Source: Perilla frutescens
Lineage: Eukaryota; Streptophyta; Magnoliopsida; Lamiales; Lamiaceae
Assembly: GCA_026008535.1 (NCBI GenBank)
Contig: BRKX01000004.1
Location: forward strand, 33,732,501 to 33,796,500
Direction of reading: 5' to 3'
Length of the DNA: 64,000 nucleotides
Program-made: the position numbers and the translations under genes
Shown here: piece after piece, positions 23,646 to 32,502 of the stretch
Layout of the letters: each line of letters begins with the position of its first letter
How positions within the stretch are numbered: position 1 is the first letter of the stretch
The notes under the pieces: generated by a model
The model's input: the letters and a program-made list of their open reading frames with translations, nothing else
What the model was told of the DNA's origin: nothing
The model's database searches: none

Positions 23646-24842
23646 AGAGTCGTATAAACGATGACAGACGCCATGATTCTCGATATACAAGCATTCAAAT
23701 CATCAAAACACATCTTGAAACTCATTTCTACCAACTAACATGCTATCAATCATGCATTGAAACATCAAACCTCATCCCAACATGCTTAAACATTAATCAA
23801 CATGCTATCTCAAGTTTTTGCAACACAATATATACATATTTCTCACAAAAAACTGAAACATGTGTCAAACAAATTTCTAGTTTTCGAAATACCTTTGAAA
23901 CACAATGGAAAAGCTTGAAGGAGCTGGAACAAGCTCTGCAACTTCACTCTCTTTCTCTCTTCCTTCAAAAAAAAAACGAAAATGGATATGGATGTTTCTT
24001 GTTGCTCTCTTTTTCTTTCTCTCTCTCAAACTTTTAAGCAGGAAGAATGAAGAAGAAAGGAAGAACGAGATGGAGATGGAAATGAAGAAGAAAGGAAAGG
24101 CAGCTGCTATTCTTGATCTCTCTCTCTCGATTCTTTTTGAAGAAAGAATGAAGAAGAGAAATGTTTTGATTGATATAAAAAAAAACGTGGGGGGGTGTGG
24201 GGAGAGGTGAGGGGAATGGCATGGGTGATAAGACTTGAGGCATGGCCTCCCACTCATGGGATTTGACCAAAAAAATACCCGATTCAAATACCGGTTATTC
24301 GGTTATCGTGATATTTTCTGTCTCCGGAAAAATCCCGAACTTACCCGAGCTTGATGAAATAAATCACTTATTTTAAAACAATAATTTATCTGAAATTACT
24401 TGGTTTTAAAATACCACTTCAAAATACTGATTTTAAATTTCTCGACCACTAAAACATCCGAACTAGAGAATATCTAATTCTCTCAGATTTTAAATTCACC
24501 CTGTTTAAATTATCTGAATTTAAACACTAATGACTGGAGAATATCTGATTCTCCATTCCTAAAAATATTTATCGGAATATCTAATTCACGATAAATACAC
24601 ACCGCAAATTTAAAAGAATAGGAATTGAATTTATCCGAAATTACAATTTCGGCTTTCCGTAACTAAAAAGAGGATTAAACCCAAACTGAAATAATTAATT
24701 CACCTATGGGAATTAATTGATCTTGAATTCCATGAAACTTAACGGATACTTTCGACCCTAATCTGACCAGAAATTACTATACTAAATAGTAATTTCAACG
24801 ATTAACTTAAATTAAGCAGTAATTATTTTACGGGGTATTATA

Positions 24843-24855
24843 TTCCACCCCCCTT
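24843..24855 (-). other. Polypurine tract of Gypsy-2
   Basis: The minus strand reads AAGGGGGGTGGAA directly before the 3' LTR. This is the usual plus-strand primer site of plant Gypsy elements. Confidence 0.9.
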
Positions 24856-24886
24856 AAAATAAATTTCGCCCCGAAATTTACATACC

Positions 24887-26548
24887 TTAGAGAAACAATT
24901 CTGGGTATTTTGCTTTCATCTTATCCTCGAGTTCCCATGTCGCTTCTTCCTGACCATGGCGACTCCATAGGATCTTAACTAGAGGAATAGACTTGTTCCT
25001 CAACTCTTGGACTTTTCGATCCAAAATGGTTTCTGGTCTCTCTTCATAAGTTAGATCTGGATCTAACTCAATCTCACTGTGTTGGATCACATGTTTGGGA
25101 TCATACACGTATTTCCTTAACTGAGAAACGTGAAATACGTTATGAACATTACCAAAATTGGGTGGTAATGCCAATCTATACGCCACTGCACCTATCCGCT
25201 CAAGGATCTCGTAAGGTCCTATAAAACGTGGTCGTAACTTTCCTTTTACGCCGAATCTTACTATCCCCTTGGAAGGAGATACTTTAAGGAAAACCTTGTC
25301 TTCTGCTGCAAATTGTAAGTCTGTACGGCGATTATCCGCATACGACTTCTGCCGACTCTGGGCTTCTTGAATCCTCTGACGGATTTTTCTGACAATTTCA
25401 ATCATTTCAGACACTGAGTCTGGCCCAAGAATCCTTCGTTCACCCACTTCATCCCAATAAAGTGGTGATCGACACTTTCGCCCATACAACGCTTCGTATG
25501 GCGCCATATTAATGGTTGCCTGATAACTATTATTATAGGCAAACTCAATCAACGCTATTATTTCCTCCCAGCTTTCACCCCTATCTAGGACCACTGTTCT
25601 CAACATGTCCTCTAATGTTTGGATCGTCCTTTCGGACTGTCCATCTGTTTGTGGGTGAAATGATGTACTGAAATTGAGTTGAGTTCCCAACTCCTTCTGT
25701 AAACTAGTCCAAAATCTTGAGGTAAACTTTGAATCTCTGTCCGATGTTATCGACACTGGAACACCATGAAGGCGTACAATCTCTTTAACATAAATCTGAG
25801 CTAGCTTATTCGATCTATCCGTAACTCGGATCAGAAGAAAATGAGCTGACTTTGTGAGCCTATCAATAATGACCCATATGGCCGTATTCCCTCGTCTTGA
25901 CCTGGGTAGGCCTGTCACAAAATCCATCGCTATGTGTTCCCACTTCCACTCAGGAATCTCTAACGGTTGCAGCGCACCGTAAGGCCTCTGGTGCAATGCC
26001 TTAACTTGTTGACATGACAAGCATCGCTCAACATAGGAAGCTACGTCCCGTTTCATTCCTTCCCACCAGAACTTCTGCTTCAAATCCTGATACATCTTTG
26101 TACTTCCCGGGTGTGCTGTATATGGAGTATCGTGAGCCTCGCTCATGATCTCATTTCTGAGCTCATCACAGGGTGGAATACATATCCTATCTTCATAATG
26201 GATAGCATTATCTGATGCTTTCGTGAAGATTTCTGTTTTTCCCGATCTGATCTTCAAGCGCATCTTTTCCATGGTTTGATCTTTTCTCTGTGCTTCAATT
26301 ATCTTTTCTCGGAGATTGGGTACGGCCACTAATGTTGCCACACGACATACAATCGTCTCAGGTGGATAAACCACCTCTAGCTGTAACCTTTCAAAATCCC
26401 TGATGAGTTTCTCCTCCTGAGTAAGGAGAAAGCCCAACTTGCTTGCTTTACGACTCAAGGCATCTGCTACCACATTAGCCTTGCCTGGGTGGTAACTGAT
26501 TCCACAATCGTAGTCTTTTACCAATTCAAGCCATCTGCGCTGTCTCAT
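24887..26548 (-). pseudogene. Gypsy-2 integrase (intact domain, frame-shifted from RT)
   Basis: A 553-codon ORF. Residues 1-36 are the end of RNase H (RRWLELVKDYDCGISYHPGK, NVVADALSRKA). The zinc site is HDTPYTAH...CLSCQQVK (about 140-185), the DDE core AMDFVTGLP, TSDRDSKFTSRFW and DGQSERTIQTLEDM, and the C-terminal part AVAYRLALPPNFGNVHNVFHVS and EEATWELEDKMKAKY, a chromodomain-like end. Role: inserts cDNA in chromatin. It overlaps the upstream ORF by 23 bp in another frame because of a one-base length change in an A-run (plus strand) near 26550; the family has one continuous frame. All catalytic residues are present. Confidence 0.92.
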
Positions 26549-28322
26549 ATTTAAAATTCTTCTGCTCGAAAAAGTACTTTAGACTCTTGTGATCTGTGAA
26601 AATCTCACACCTAACTCCGTATAGGTGATGTCTCCAGATTTTCAAGGCATGCACTATTGCTGCCAGCTCTAAGTCATGCGTAGGATAATTCAACTCATTA
26701 ATTCTTAACTGTCTGGACGCATACGCTATGACTTTGCCTTCTTGCATTAGGACACAGCCTAATCCATTCTTCGAAGCATCCGTATAAATCACAAATTCTT
26801 TATCACTGACTGGAATGGCTAACACTGGAGCAGTGGTTAATCTTTTCTTAAGCTCCTGAAAACTGGCTTCACATTCTTCTAACCACTGGTACTTGATTCC
26901 CTTCCTTAGCAATTGTGTCATTGGCCTAGCTATCTTGGAGAATCCTTCTATGAATCTTCTATAGTATCCAGCTAATCCCAAGAAACTTCTGATTTCGTTA
27001 GGAGTAGTTGGAGACTTCCATTCTTGTACTGCCTCTACTTTAGAGGGGTCCACTTTGATTCCTTCTGCTGACACAATGTGCCCAAGGAACATTACTTCCT
27101 TCAGCCAAAATTCGCACTTACTGAATTTGGCATAAAGCCTTTCTTTTCTTAGTGTTTCCAACACTGTCCTCAGATGCTCCGCATGATCCGATTCATTCTT
27201 GGAATAGATAAGAATATCATCTATGAACACAAGGACAAACTTATCTAAAAATGGATGAAACACCCTATTCATGAGATCCATGAATACTGCTGGGGCATTT
27301 GTCAATCCGAACGGCATTACCGTAAACTCGTAATGACCATACCGAGTTCGGAAAGCTGTCTTGGGTATATCTTCTGACCTTATCTTTAACTGATGATACC
27401 CAGACCTTAGGTCAATCTTTGAGAACACGCTCGCTCCCTTGAGCTGATCAAACAGATCATCTATCCTAGGCAAAGGATACTTGTTCTTCAACGTCAGCTT
27501 ATTCAGCTCACGGTAATCTATACACATCCTTAATGTGTCATCCTTCTTCTTCACAAATAGGACTGGTGCTCCCCATGGTGATGCACTAGGTCGGATGAAA
27601 CCTAGGTCTAATAATTCCTGAAGCTGAATCTTGAGCTCTTGCAACTCTTTTCGGGCCATCCTGTACGGAGCTTTTGAAATCGGAGCTGCTCCTGGTTCCA
27701 AATCTATTACAAACTCGACTTGTCGGTTTGGTGGCAATCCTGGCAATTCTTCTGGAAAAACGTCTGCAAACTCTTGAACAACTGGAACATCTTCCATTGT
27801 CCTCTCTATATCATCTATCTTGTTTAGATAAACCAGGAAAGCTTGATTTCCTCTCTTGATCATCTTCTTGGCCTGCAGTGCTGAAATCATTGGAGTGAAC
27901 TTTCCCATTTCTATGCCGTGAAAACTTGTTGGCTTTTCTCCTGGAACTTGGAATGATATCTTCCTTTCGCTGCATAGGATCGTGGCATGATTTTCTGACA
28001 ACCAATCCATTCCTAGGATTACGTCGGTATCCCACATCGGTAGGACACTAAGATTATCCGCCTTAATCCTAGTTGTTCCCAAGTCTATTTCTATGTTCGA
28101 GCAAACATGAGTCGTAGTCATGGTTCCGCCAGTTGGTGTTAAAATCTTTTTTTTATGACTAGCTCGTTCAGTTTTAAGCTCTAACTTATCACAGCATGCT
28201 GATGAAATAAAGGAGTGCGATGCTCCAGTATCAAATAAAACAACTAAAGGCATGCCATGAAGTTTGCCCATACCTGCAAGATTACCTTTCTGCTTCCCTT
28301 TCCCGGAGGAACTGGGGTTCAT
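26526..28322 (-). pseudogene. Gypsy-2 protease, reverse transcriptase, RNase H
   Basis: A 598-codon stretch. The retropepsin motif LFDTGASHSFIS is at about 29-40. RT covers about 200-440, with ELQELLDLGFIRPSASPWG, MCIDYRELNKLT, DLRSGYHQ and catalytic FIDDILIYSK. RNase H starts at VIYTDASKNGLG (about 505) and has the second acidic position at DLELAAIVHALK. The frame continues directly from gag: only the TAG at 28347-28349 separates them, so the ATG at 28322 is probably not a real start. The C-terminal 10 residues (FKYETAQMA) are out-of-frame sequence after the slip near 26550. Confidence 0.92.
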
Positions 28323-28346
28323 TGTATAAGACCTGGGATTTCCTTG

Positions 28347-29474
28347 CTACATCTGCCTCTGCTGTTGCTGCTGATACTGCTGTTGCTGGGGTTGCTGACT
28401 TTGTTGTCCCGATGCCTGCAAGGCCTTAAGTTGCTGAGGGTTCCGTCTTTGTTGTGTCTTCGGGCAATTCCTTGCATAGTGACCCTCCTGGCCACAGTTA
28501 TAGCAACCCGTGTTGCCAGCCTGACACATGCCCTGGTGGCTTTTGTTGCACCTTGGGCATAGAGGAATGTTGGGTTGTGATGGTGCAGTTCTTCCCTGAG
28601 CAGGGGCACCCTGCTGGCCCTGCTGCCTATTTCCCTGCCAAGGCTTTCTGTAACCTTGGTTCTTGTTCTGGTTACCTCCATCATTCCACTTTCTCTTCCC
28701 TTGGAAACTCTGTGATGGAGTTCTGGCTGGTGTCGGTGCTGAAGTAGGTACTGGAGCTGATACTGGGGCCTTTCTTTCTTCAGGCATTACTGCCTCGATG
28801 TCCAATGCCCTATTCAACGATTCAGCATAGGTTAGGTCTTCCCGACTTGCCAAAGACATGGCAATCTCATGCCTCAGTCCTGATCTGAACTTAGATGCCA
28901 TCTTCTCATCAGTATCTACCTGAAGAGGTGCATACCGTGATAACTCACAGAATACTCGCTTGTACTCTGTGACGGACATCTTCCCTTGTTTCAGAGTATG
29001 AAACTCTGCTTCCTTCTTGACTCTGAATGTCTTAGGAATGTATTTGTCGTAAAATCCAGTTTTGAACTGTTCCCATGTGTAAACATCAAGCTGCTCCGGA
29101 GTCATAGTCCTCCTTCTAGACTCCCACCAGAAATCTGCAGATCTGGTTAACTGAAATGCTACACAGGAGAGTCGCTCCTGGTTATCACAGCGGAGGAAAT
29201 TAAAAATCCGCTCCATCGCTCGGATCCACGCCTCAGCATCGGCCTGGGTTCCTGCTCCATCAAATGATGGAGGGTTCTGTCGTAGAAAAAGCTCCTCAAT
29301 TCTGCGCTGTGGAGGTGGGGGAGGTGTCTGCTCTCTTTGTTCCTCGTTTTCTTCTTGTTGTTCTTCCTCCACTCTTTCCTGCCTTCCTTGCCTTGGAGGT
29401 CTCCCTCTAGGCCTATTCTGTCTTACGGGATTCACATTCGCATTTCTTCCTCGTGCTGCTCTGGGTGGTACCAT
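28347..29474 (-). CDS. Gypsy-2 gag
   Basis: 375 codons. The N-terminal basic part (ARGRNANVNPVRQNRPRGR) is followed by an acidic Glu-rich stretch and a Pro run. The retrotransposon gag domain spans about 70-190 (AEAWIRAMERIFNFLRC, then SADFWWESRRR and TWEQFKTGFYDKYIP). The zinc knuckle CYNCGQEGHYARNC (CX2CX4HX4C) lies near 325, and a Gln-rich tail ends at a TAG followed by CAAGGA. The frame is open beyond it into pol. The start ATG is two bases after a TTTGCAG acceptor-like site. Gag binds element RNA and forms the particle. Confidence 0.9.
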   Translation of the reverse strand: MVPPRAARGRNANVNPVRQNRPRGRPPRQGRQERVEEEQQEENEEQREQTPPPPPQRRIEELFLRQNPPSFDGAGTQADAEAWIRAMERIFNFLRCDNQERLSCVAFQLTRSADFWWESRRRTMTPEQLDVYTWEQFKTGFYDKYIPKTFRVKKEAEFHTLKQGKMSVTEYKRVFCELSRYAPLQVDTDEKMASKFRSGLRHEIAMSLASREDLTYAESLNRALDIEAVMPEERKAPVSAPVPTSAPTPARTPSQSFQGKRKWNDGGNQNKNQGYRKPWQGNRQQGQQGAPAQGRTAPSQPNIPLCPRCNKSHQGMCQAGNTGCYNCGQEGHYARNCPKTQQRRNPQQLKALQASGQQSQQPQQQQYQQQQQRQM

Positions 29475-29874
29475 TCTGCAAATTATAATTTCAATTTATA
29501 ATTAATAATTAGACTACTGCCCCACTGCTGTGCAATAACTCATGCTTTAATTAGTCCTTAACATATTTTGAGTATGCAAAATGCATTGAAACTCTGAAGC
29601 ATAATCAACAACCTTACTAGTCTTATATATATATTTACATCAGGAAAATTGCCTCCAACGAGGTCTTACAAGTACATTTCCTAATGCATGGGTTCTACAA
29701 AAACCAGCCATGCCTGGATGACAGAATGCTTACAAGCTACGCATTCCTGTCTCAAAAGATGGGAATACCTAAGTCCCAAGAATGGTCCTCTATGGACACA
29801 TTCAACTACTGTAATGTACATATCAAAATAGATTATCCTGATACAAAATACGCCAACATAGTACAAAAGCTAAA
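29475..29874 (-). other. Spacer between ORF1 and gag
   Basis: 400 bp without a sense ORF. It ends with an AT-rich stretch and TTTGCAG just before the gag ATG, as expected for a 3' splice site. The plus-strand ORF at 29684-29878 is antisense and looks like chance. Confidence 0.6.
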
Positions 29875-30687
29875 CTAGTCGGACGAGCTACTGGCCGACC
29901 GACCATCCTGGATCCTCTGAGGGCCATCTCCCTCCTCTGCCTGTGAAGCCTCCGAGGGCTCCTCCTCCTCTGACTCCTCCTCCTCTGACTCCTCTCCTAT
30001 CACCAGTACTAGACCGTCTGCAGCTGCTGCACCTCCCTCCTCAGCTCTCTAGCAGGGTACCTCATACACAACCTCTATGGTCCTCTCTGGAGGATCTGCC
30101 ACCGCCTGACGCTTCTTGGGAGGAAGCTCGTCATCTGCGTCTCCTGAGGCTGCTCGCCTCACTCGTGATGGTCCCGCCTCCTGATCATGGCTGCATCCCT
30201 GATGGGGCAGGAGATCAGTGTCCAGCCGTACTGCTGGCTCTGGAGGTGGTACTGCCTGTGGCTCAAAAAGAGGAGGAATAAGACGGTCGTAAACTCCCCT
30301 AGGTGGCTCATCCCTGAGGAGATAGCTGTGCATCTGAGCATATGGGCCTGGAGGAGGTACACGCTGAGTAAGGTACTGGTGCATGAGTAGGGCGATAAAC
30401 TCAGGCAAATTCGCCATCAGCTCAAAAGTCTGTGAGTGCTGGCATATGTAATAGTATGAAGCCTCTGACGCCCATCCACGCCACAACAGTGGAAGCACTC
30501 TAAGCAGACGATGGATACCCTCCACATCACTGAGCCTCGCATGCAACCATAGCTCATGGTAGCATGACAAGAACCCTGCTAAGGTCTCCCTGCTCTCTGG
30601 CTCACAGGTCCTGAACCATATGACGTACTGTGCTACAGATATAGTATGGGGTACACTCTTCCGTGTCGTGCATCTCATGCCTGCCAT
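29875..30687 (-). pseudogene. Gypsy-2 ORF1, unknown protein upstream of gag
   Basis: Starts at 30687 (MAGMRCTTRKSVPHTISVAQ), directly after a TTTCAG. It is open for 212 codons to a TAG (30049-30051). The same frame then stays open for 57 more codons, ending at a TAG at 29875-29877 after SASSSSD. The second part is strongly acidic (EESEEEESEEEE), so the original protein was about 270 residues. The N-terminal 130 residues look like a folded alpha-helical domain (Trp, Leu and Tyr rich: LPLLWRGWASEASYYYICQ). A Pro-rich linker follows, then a basic PPKKRQAV patch, possibly nuclear targeting. I recognise no family. An ORF before gag is known in Ogre/Tat elements, but this pol is of chromovirus type. 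Confidence 0.6.
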
Positions 30688-30850
30688 CTGAAATATAAAG
30701 AAGGATTCTCATGAGAAACTCTTTTATATAGACACATCTGAACACACACATACAACGGCACTATAACTCCCTAACCGAAAGGAAAAGAATAGAAGAAAAA
30801 TTTCCACAGTTAACTTCGCACTGAAATAAGTTCTTACTGAAAAACTCCTT
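30688..30850 (-). other. Leader next to ORF1 with acceptor-like site
   Basis: The sense strand ends CTTCTTTATATTTCAG directly at the ORF1 ATG, a pyrimidine-rich tract plus CAG, the form of a plant 3' splice site. Nothing else is recognised. Confidence 0.5.
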
Positions 30851-32122
30851 GACTTAGAACATTTCTAAGTCCAATTTCGAGACGCTGACTCGATTATTCT
30901 TAACCCCTTTAAACATCCCCGATCGACTTTCAAAACTTCTGCTGGAAAATTTTGAACTCTTAAACTCTATTTCAAGACGCTAACTTGAAATAGAAATCTC
31001 CTGGCTACTTTTCAAGTTTCTGACTTGAAAACCCTGAACTCACTATTTGAGATGCTGACTCAAATACTGGAGTTTTACCTCGAGATGCTAACTCGAGATA
31101 GAAATTTTGAGGTTACCCTTTTCGAGACGCTGACTCGAAAAGTAAAATTTCTGAAGGATCTAGTTCGAGACACTGACTCGAACTAAAATTTTCAAGATTC
31201 TATCTTGAAGGTTTCTGGACCAATTTATTTTGAGACGCTGACTCAAAATAAATTTGGTTCGAGGTTTCGAAACGCTAATTTGCAAACCTTACCGAAACGA
31301 GGACTTGATGCATCAGCTACTGGAACTGGAATCCCTGATCATCATGCCTCCTGAAACTGGATCTGATTCTGAAACTTGTCCTTTTTCTTGAACTTGCTGA
31401 ATTTCTTCATCAGGTTCCACTGACTGAGTCTTTACTTAAATGAAAGCCAACTTAAAGGGAACTAAGGCAATCTAGATTCCTCTAAATTCCTCTATGTTCT
31501 CTGAGGCTTAAATTCATGAAGCAACTTGACTTATCTGAAGTCTGATTGTGAAAAAGACCGACTTATCTGAAGTCTGACTTAATGGAACTTTGCAATTATC
31601 TAAACTGCACTGCTGCAATCTGGCAACCTTGGGTGCCTACTTAACTGATACATCGTGAGCTTGCCTCAATGAAACAAAAATAACTGAAACTCTTTTAAAC
31701 ATAAAGGGCTTTCAAAAACTTTTTCTGATGCAAAACTTTTGCCAATATCTGATTGGTCTTACCATGCCATTATCTGAATGGTCTTACTGAAAATTTTGCC
31801 AACATCTGGATGGCCTGATCTGAATACTTTTATAAAAATCTCACCATTTATCTAAATGGCTTAACTGAAAATTTTTTTTATAACATTGCTATTATCTGAA
31901 TAGCCTGAACTGAAAGATTTTCAAAATCTCGCCATTATCTGAATGGCCTACTTGAATACTGTAATTTGACAATTACATACCTTTCTTTGGTCGAGCATGA
32001 TGTGAGGGAGTGCTGAGAGTTGTTAACTGATCACTGAACAGTCTAAGGAACAATCTTAGACTTAACTGGAAGAACTTAGAGTTCGGAGTAAAAACTGAAC
32101 CGTCTAAGGAACAATCTTAGAC
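30851..32122. repeat. Leader hairpin array of Gypsy-2
   Basis: More than twenty short inverted repeats. Group 1 (30877-31289): ten hairpins with 7-nt loops near ACGCTRA and stems of 5-13 bp that differ in sequence, for example stem TCTATTTCAAG at 30966, CTTTTCGAG at 31118, TAGTTCGAG at 31161 and AATTTATTTTGAG at 31222. Group 2 (31528-31947): about eight hairpins with loop ATCTG and stems such as GACTT, GCCAAT, GCTATT and GCCATT. Group 3 (32040-32122): two with loop GAACAAT and stem GTCTAAG. Others are at 30851 (stem GACTTAGA) and 31961 (GTAATT). They fill the leader between primer site and ORF1. Confidence 0.9.
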
Positions 32123-32157
32123 TTCACTTGAAAAGAACTTAGAGCTCAGAGTAAAAA

Positions 32158-32171
32158 CCGCTCTGATACCA
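32158..32171 (-). other. Primer-binding site of Gypsy-2
   Basis: The minus strand reads TGGTATCAGAGCGG, a perfect complement of the initiator tRNA-Met end, three bases inside LTR2. Confidence 0.95.
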
Positions 32172-32174
32172 CTC

Positions 32175-32465
32175 TGTCACGACCCCAAATTAATATCTGA
32201 TTAATATGAAGTGTGACTGGCACGACTCGATCCCAATAAAGGGTGGATCAAGGCGCGAACCGGAAATAATTAAATAAAAGAAGGAGCTACTGTATTCCAG
32301 GAACGATAATTGCTGTGAGCTCGAATTCTGAACTAACTTTAAGCACTCACAAGAGATAGAATAATAACGGTACTTAATTGATTATCGAGTTATTGAACTC
32401 GTCCAGAACAAAAGCTGAAATGTTGAACTTGTGATATAACTGAGTTGCGGAAGCAAAAGAGAGAC

Positions 32466-32502
<37 letters not shown>

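Larger units (their letters stand above)
21618..24842 (-). repeat. Gypsy-2 LTR1 (3' LTR)
   Basis: It begins TGTCACGACCCC and ends GGTATTATA, where the other copy has GGTATTACA (one C to T change). It contains an (AAT)n array (21907-21982), four GAATAGCTCCGCTCAGCC motifs (22273-22445), three diverged repeats of about 185 bp (about 23035-23575) and a CpG-rich block (23582-23640). Confidence 0.95.

Noticed and set aside
23877..24287. Ser/Phe-rich ORFs around 23877-24287 and 34343-34789
   Set aside because: They are the CT/GA-rich transcribed leader of Gypsy-2 LTRs.
32158..32171. tRNA gene at the primer sites
   Set aside because: Only 12-14 bases complementary to the tRNA end; no cloverleaf.
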